Below are positions 5,327 to 7,548 of a stretch of DNA of 7,548 bases, piece after piece (the stretch's first letter is position 1; each line of letters opens with the position of its first letter). The stretch is from an uncultured Slackia sp. (lineage in GTDB: Bacteria; Actinomycetota; Coriobacteriia; Coriobacteriales; Eggerthellaceae): assembly GCA_934661005.1 (NCBI GenBank), contig CAKUIK010000063.1, forward strand, positions 1 to 7,548, written 5' to 3'. Below the pieces are notes generated by a model, which was not told where the DNA came from, did no database searches, and saw only the letters and a program-made list of their open reading frames with translations. A program made the position numbers and the translations under genes.

Positions 5327-7548
5327 CTACTCTTCCAAATCGAACAGGCTCTTCATGTCGGTTTCCTTCATGGGGGCGCCAGCTGAAGGCAGCTTCTCTG
5401 CGCGGAACTTCTCGACCTGAGCTTTGCCGCCGATGAATTCTTCCGCCGTGCCAACCATGGTCACCGTGCGGCTCCCCTTGATGGTGAGCGCCTGCACGCC
5501 TTGCGTCGAATTGGTGGTCTTCGTCTTCAGAAGCGACGTATTGAAGTTCACCAGGCGATAGTCGCTCGACACGAGCGCCAGGTCGCGTTCTTCCTTCAGC
5601 ACCGTGGCGTACACAAGCTTGGAGCCGCCGTAAATCGCGTTCTTCAGGCGCTTGCGGTTCGTTTTGGTGGCGTATCCCGACAGCGCCACGCGCGCCACGC
5701 GGCCATTTTCGAACACGAACAGCACGTCGGCCTTGTAATCTTCGGGGTCAATAACCCAGGTCACGGCCTCGTCGGCGCCCATCTCCAAATCAGTGGGCAA
5801 ATACGACCCCAGCTGCGCCGATTTGGTGTCTTCGAACGCGGCGACCTTGCACTTGTATACCTGGCACTGGTTCGTGAACACGAGCAAATCGTGCGTATTG
5901 GAGGAATCGAACTCAATGAAGGGCTCGTCGCCGTCTTTGTATTTCAGCGTCGCGGCCTTGCGCAGCACGCGGTCGGTCATCTTCTTCAGGTAGCCGTCGC
6001 GCGAGAGCATCATGGTCACGGGATATTCCTCGACCTCGGGCTCGAGGTTCACCTCGACGATTTCCGAAGGCGCAACCAGGCCGGTTTTGCGCGGCATGAC
6101 GTGCTTTTTGTTTACCGCGGCGAGCTCGTCGTGGATGACCTTCTTGATCTTCTTCTCGCTCGCAAGAATCGCGTTCAGCTCGGCGATGTCGGCCTCGAGC
6201 TTCTCGATATCCTTCGTGCGGTTGATGATGTATTCCTCATTGATGTTGCGCAGCTTGATTTCCGCCACGAATTCGGCCTGGACCTGGTCGATGTTGAAGC
6301 CCTTCATGAGGTTGGGCACAACGTCGGCCTCGAGCTTCGTGCCGCGAATGATCGCGATGGCCTTGTCGATGTCGAGCAGAATCGCCTCAAGGCCGTGCAG
6401 CAGGTGCAAGCGATCGGTTTTCTTGTCCAGATCGAAGTTCATGCGGCGACGGGTCGATTCGACGCGCCACGCCACCCACTCGCTTAAGATCTCGCGCACG
6501 CCCATGACGCGCGGATAGCCGTCGACGAGCACGTTGAAGTTGCACGAGAACGAATCTTGCAGCGTGGTGGAGCGGAACAGCTTCGCCATGAGCTGCTCGG
6601 GGTCGACGCCCCTCTTCAGGTCGATGGCGATGCGCAGGCCGGAAAGGTCGGTTTCGTCGCGGATGTCGGCGATTTCACGCACCTTGCCCTCTTTGGAGAG
6701 TTTCACGATGCGCTCGATGATGACGTCGGTTTTGGTGGTGTACGGAATCTCGTACACCTCGATGATGCGCTCATCGGGCAGGTAGCGCCAGCGCGAGCGA
6801 ATTTGGAAGCTGCCGAGGCCCGTGTTGAAGATGCGCTCCATTTCCTCGCGGCGGTAGATGATCTCGCCGCCGGTGGAGAAATCGGGCGCGGGCATGTATT
6901 CGAGCAGGTCGCACTCGGGGTCGCTTAAGAAGTGCATGGTTGCCGTGCACACTTCGTTCAGGTTGAAGCCGCAAATATCGGAAGCCATGGCTACGCCAAT
7001 GCCCTTGTTCGCCGACACGAGGATGTTTGGGAACGTGGTGGGCAGAAGGCGCGGCTCCTTCATGGCGCCGTCGTAGCTGTCCACGAAGTCGACCGGGTCT
7101 TTGTCGATGTCTTTGAAAATTTCGGCGCAGATCGGCGAGAGCTTGGCCTCGGTGTAACGCGAGGCCGCATAGCTCAGGTCGCCGGAATAGTATTTGCCGA
7201 AGTTGCCTTTCGATTCGACAAACGGCGCGAGCAGCGCTTCGTTGCCCGTGGCAAGACGCACCATAGTTTCGTAGATGGCGGAATCGCCGTGCGGGTTGAG
7301 TTTCATGGTTTGGCCGACGATGTTCGCGCTCTTTTGGCGCGCGCCGTTCAGCAGGCCCATTTTGTACATGGTGTAGAGCAGCTTGCGGTGCGACGGCTTG
7401 AAGCCGTCGATTTCCGGGAACGCGCGCGACACGTTCGTGCTCATGGCATAGGGCATGTAGTTCTGCTCGAGCGTTTGCGTGATGGGCTGCTCCATGACCT
7501 CGGAATGCAGGCCGATCACGTTGGGATTGTCGACGTGCTTTTTCTTCG
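5327..7548 (-). CDS. Type IIA DNA topoisomerase subunit A, ParC/GyrA-like (5' end beyond the window)
   Basis: This is the DNA-cleaving subunit of a type IIA topoisomerase, which relaxes or unlinks DNA with an ATPase subunit B partner. Residue numbers count from the GTG at 7519. The breakage-reunion domain covers about 1-470, with catalytic Y122 in SRYTE (120-124), HGDSAIYE (77-84) holding S80 and E84 as in quinolone-sensitive ParC, and the coiled segment at about 425-470. A beta-pinwheel-type C-terminal domain follows (about 495-690). I see no GyrA box (QRRGGKG), so decatenation is more likely than supercoiling. The GTG has no ribosome binding site, and the frame stays open upstream, reading KKKHVDNPN to the window edge; the true start is therefore probably just outside. 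The gene ends with TAG and a strong terminator. Its partner subunit B gene would be expected upstream, outside the window. Confidence 0.93.
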   Translation of the reverse strand, partial: KKKHVDNPNVIGLHSEVMEQPITQTLEQNYMPYAMSTNVSRAFPEIDGFKPSHRKLLYTMYKMGLLNGARQKSANIVGQTMKLNPHGDSAIYETMVRLATGNEALLAPFVESKGNFGKYYSGDLSYAASRYTEAKLSPICAEIFKDIDKDPVDFVDSYDGAMKEPRLLPTTFPNILVSANKGIGVAMASDICGFNLNEVCTATMHFLSDPECDLLEYMPAPDFSTGGEIIYRREEMERIFNTGLGSFQIRSRWRYLPDERIIEVYEIPYTTKTDVIIERIVKLSKEGKVREIADIRDETDLSGLRIAIDLKRGVDPEQLMAKLFRSTTLQDSFSCNFNVLVDGYPRVMGVREILSEWVAWRVESTRRRMNFDLDKKTDRLHLLHGLEAILLDIDKAIAIIRGTKLEADVVPNLMKGFNIDQVQAEFVAEIKLRNINEEYIINRTKDIEKLEADIAELNAILASEKKIKKVIHDELAAVNKKHVMPRKTGLVAPSEIVEVNLEPEVEEYPVTMMLSRDGYLKKMTDRVLRKAATLKYKDGDEPFIEFDSSNTHDLLVFTNQCQVYKCKVAAFEDTKSAQLGSYLPTDLEMGADEAVTWVIDPEDYKADVLFVFENGRVARVALSGYATKTNRKRLKNAIYGGSKLVYATVLKEERDLALVSSDYRLVNFNTSLLKTKTTNSTQGVQALTIKGSRTVTMVGTAEEFIGGKAQVEKFRAEKLPSAGAPMKETDMKSLFDLEE

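Noticed and set aside
5501..6487. A + strand open frame of 328 codons opposite the topoisomerase gene
   Set aside because: It is fully antisense to a highly conserved protein and rich in His, Arg and Val, as expected from reverse reading of GC-rich codons.
7517..7519. GTG as the start codon of the topoisomerase gene
   Set aside because: No ribosome binding site precedes it, and the frame continues upstream to the window edge with a lysine-rich N-terminus (KKKHVDNPN), so the real start is probably outside the window.

Overview
The window looks like a chromosomal segment from a member of the Eggerthellaceae (Actinomycetota, class Coriobacteriia), the family of Eggerthella, Adlercreutzia, Slackia and Gordonibacter. 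This is inferred from gene types, not from a marker gene. The main clue is a Tat-exported FMN/FAD flavoprotein reductase divergent from a LuxR regulator with about twelve membrane helices, an arrangement these anaerobes carry in many copies. The moderately high GC and the Topo IV-like subunit A fit the same picture.

Layout, left to right. (1) An upstream region with a possible promoter, then a lipoprotein substrate-binding protein of the iron-siderophore/cobalamin/haem ABC importer class (+ strand), with no permease or ATPase gene in view. (2) A spacer with a tiny RBS-preceded open frame and a strong bidirectional terminator. (3) A 628-residue flavoprotein reductase (- strand): Tat signal, FMN-binding domain with an SGAT flavinylation motif, then a FAD-binding reductase domain. 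(4) A 158-bp divergent control region packed with ACCG/CGGT half-sites, including a perfect 17-bp dyad. (5) A 489-residue membrane LuxR-type regulator (+ strand). (6) A second strong bidirectional terminator. (7) A type IIA topoisomerase subunit A (ParC/GyrA-like, - strand) that is still open at the right edge, so its first codons lie outside the window.

The reductase, its control region and the membrane regulator look like a self-contained inducible respiratory module. The regulator probably senses a small molecule at or in the membrane, binds the dyads between the two genes, and controls an extracytoplasmic reductase that passes electrons to an organic acceptor. The acceptor cannot be named. 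By eye, the reductase lacks several residues expected of a fumarate reductase, so another substrate is likely. The window has no haem-binding motif, cytochrome or ApbE flavin transferase gene, so the electron donor and flavinylation enzyme must be encoded elsewhere. I see no mobile element, CRISPR array, rRNA or tRNA.
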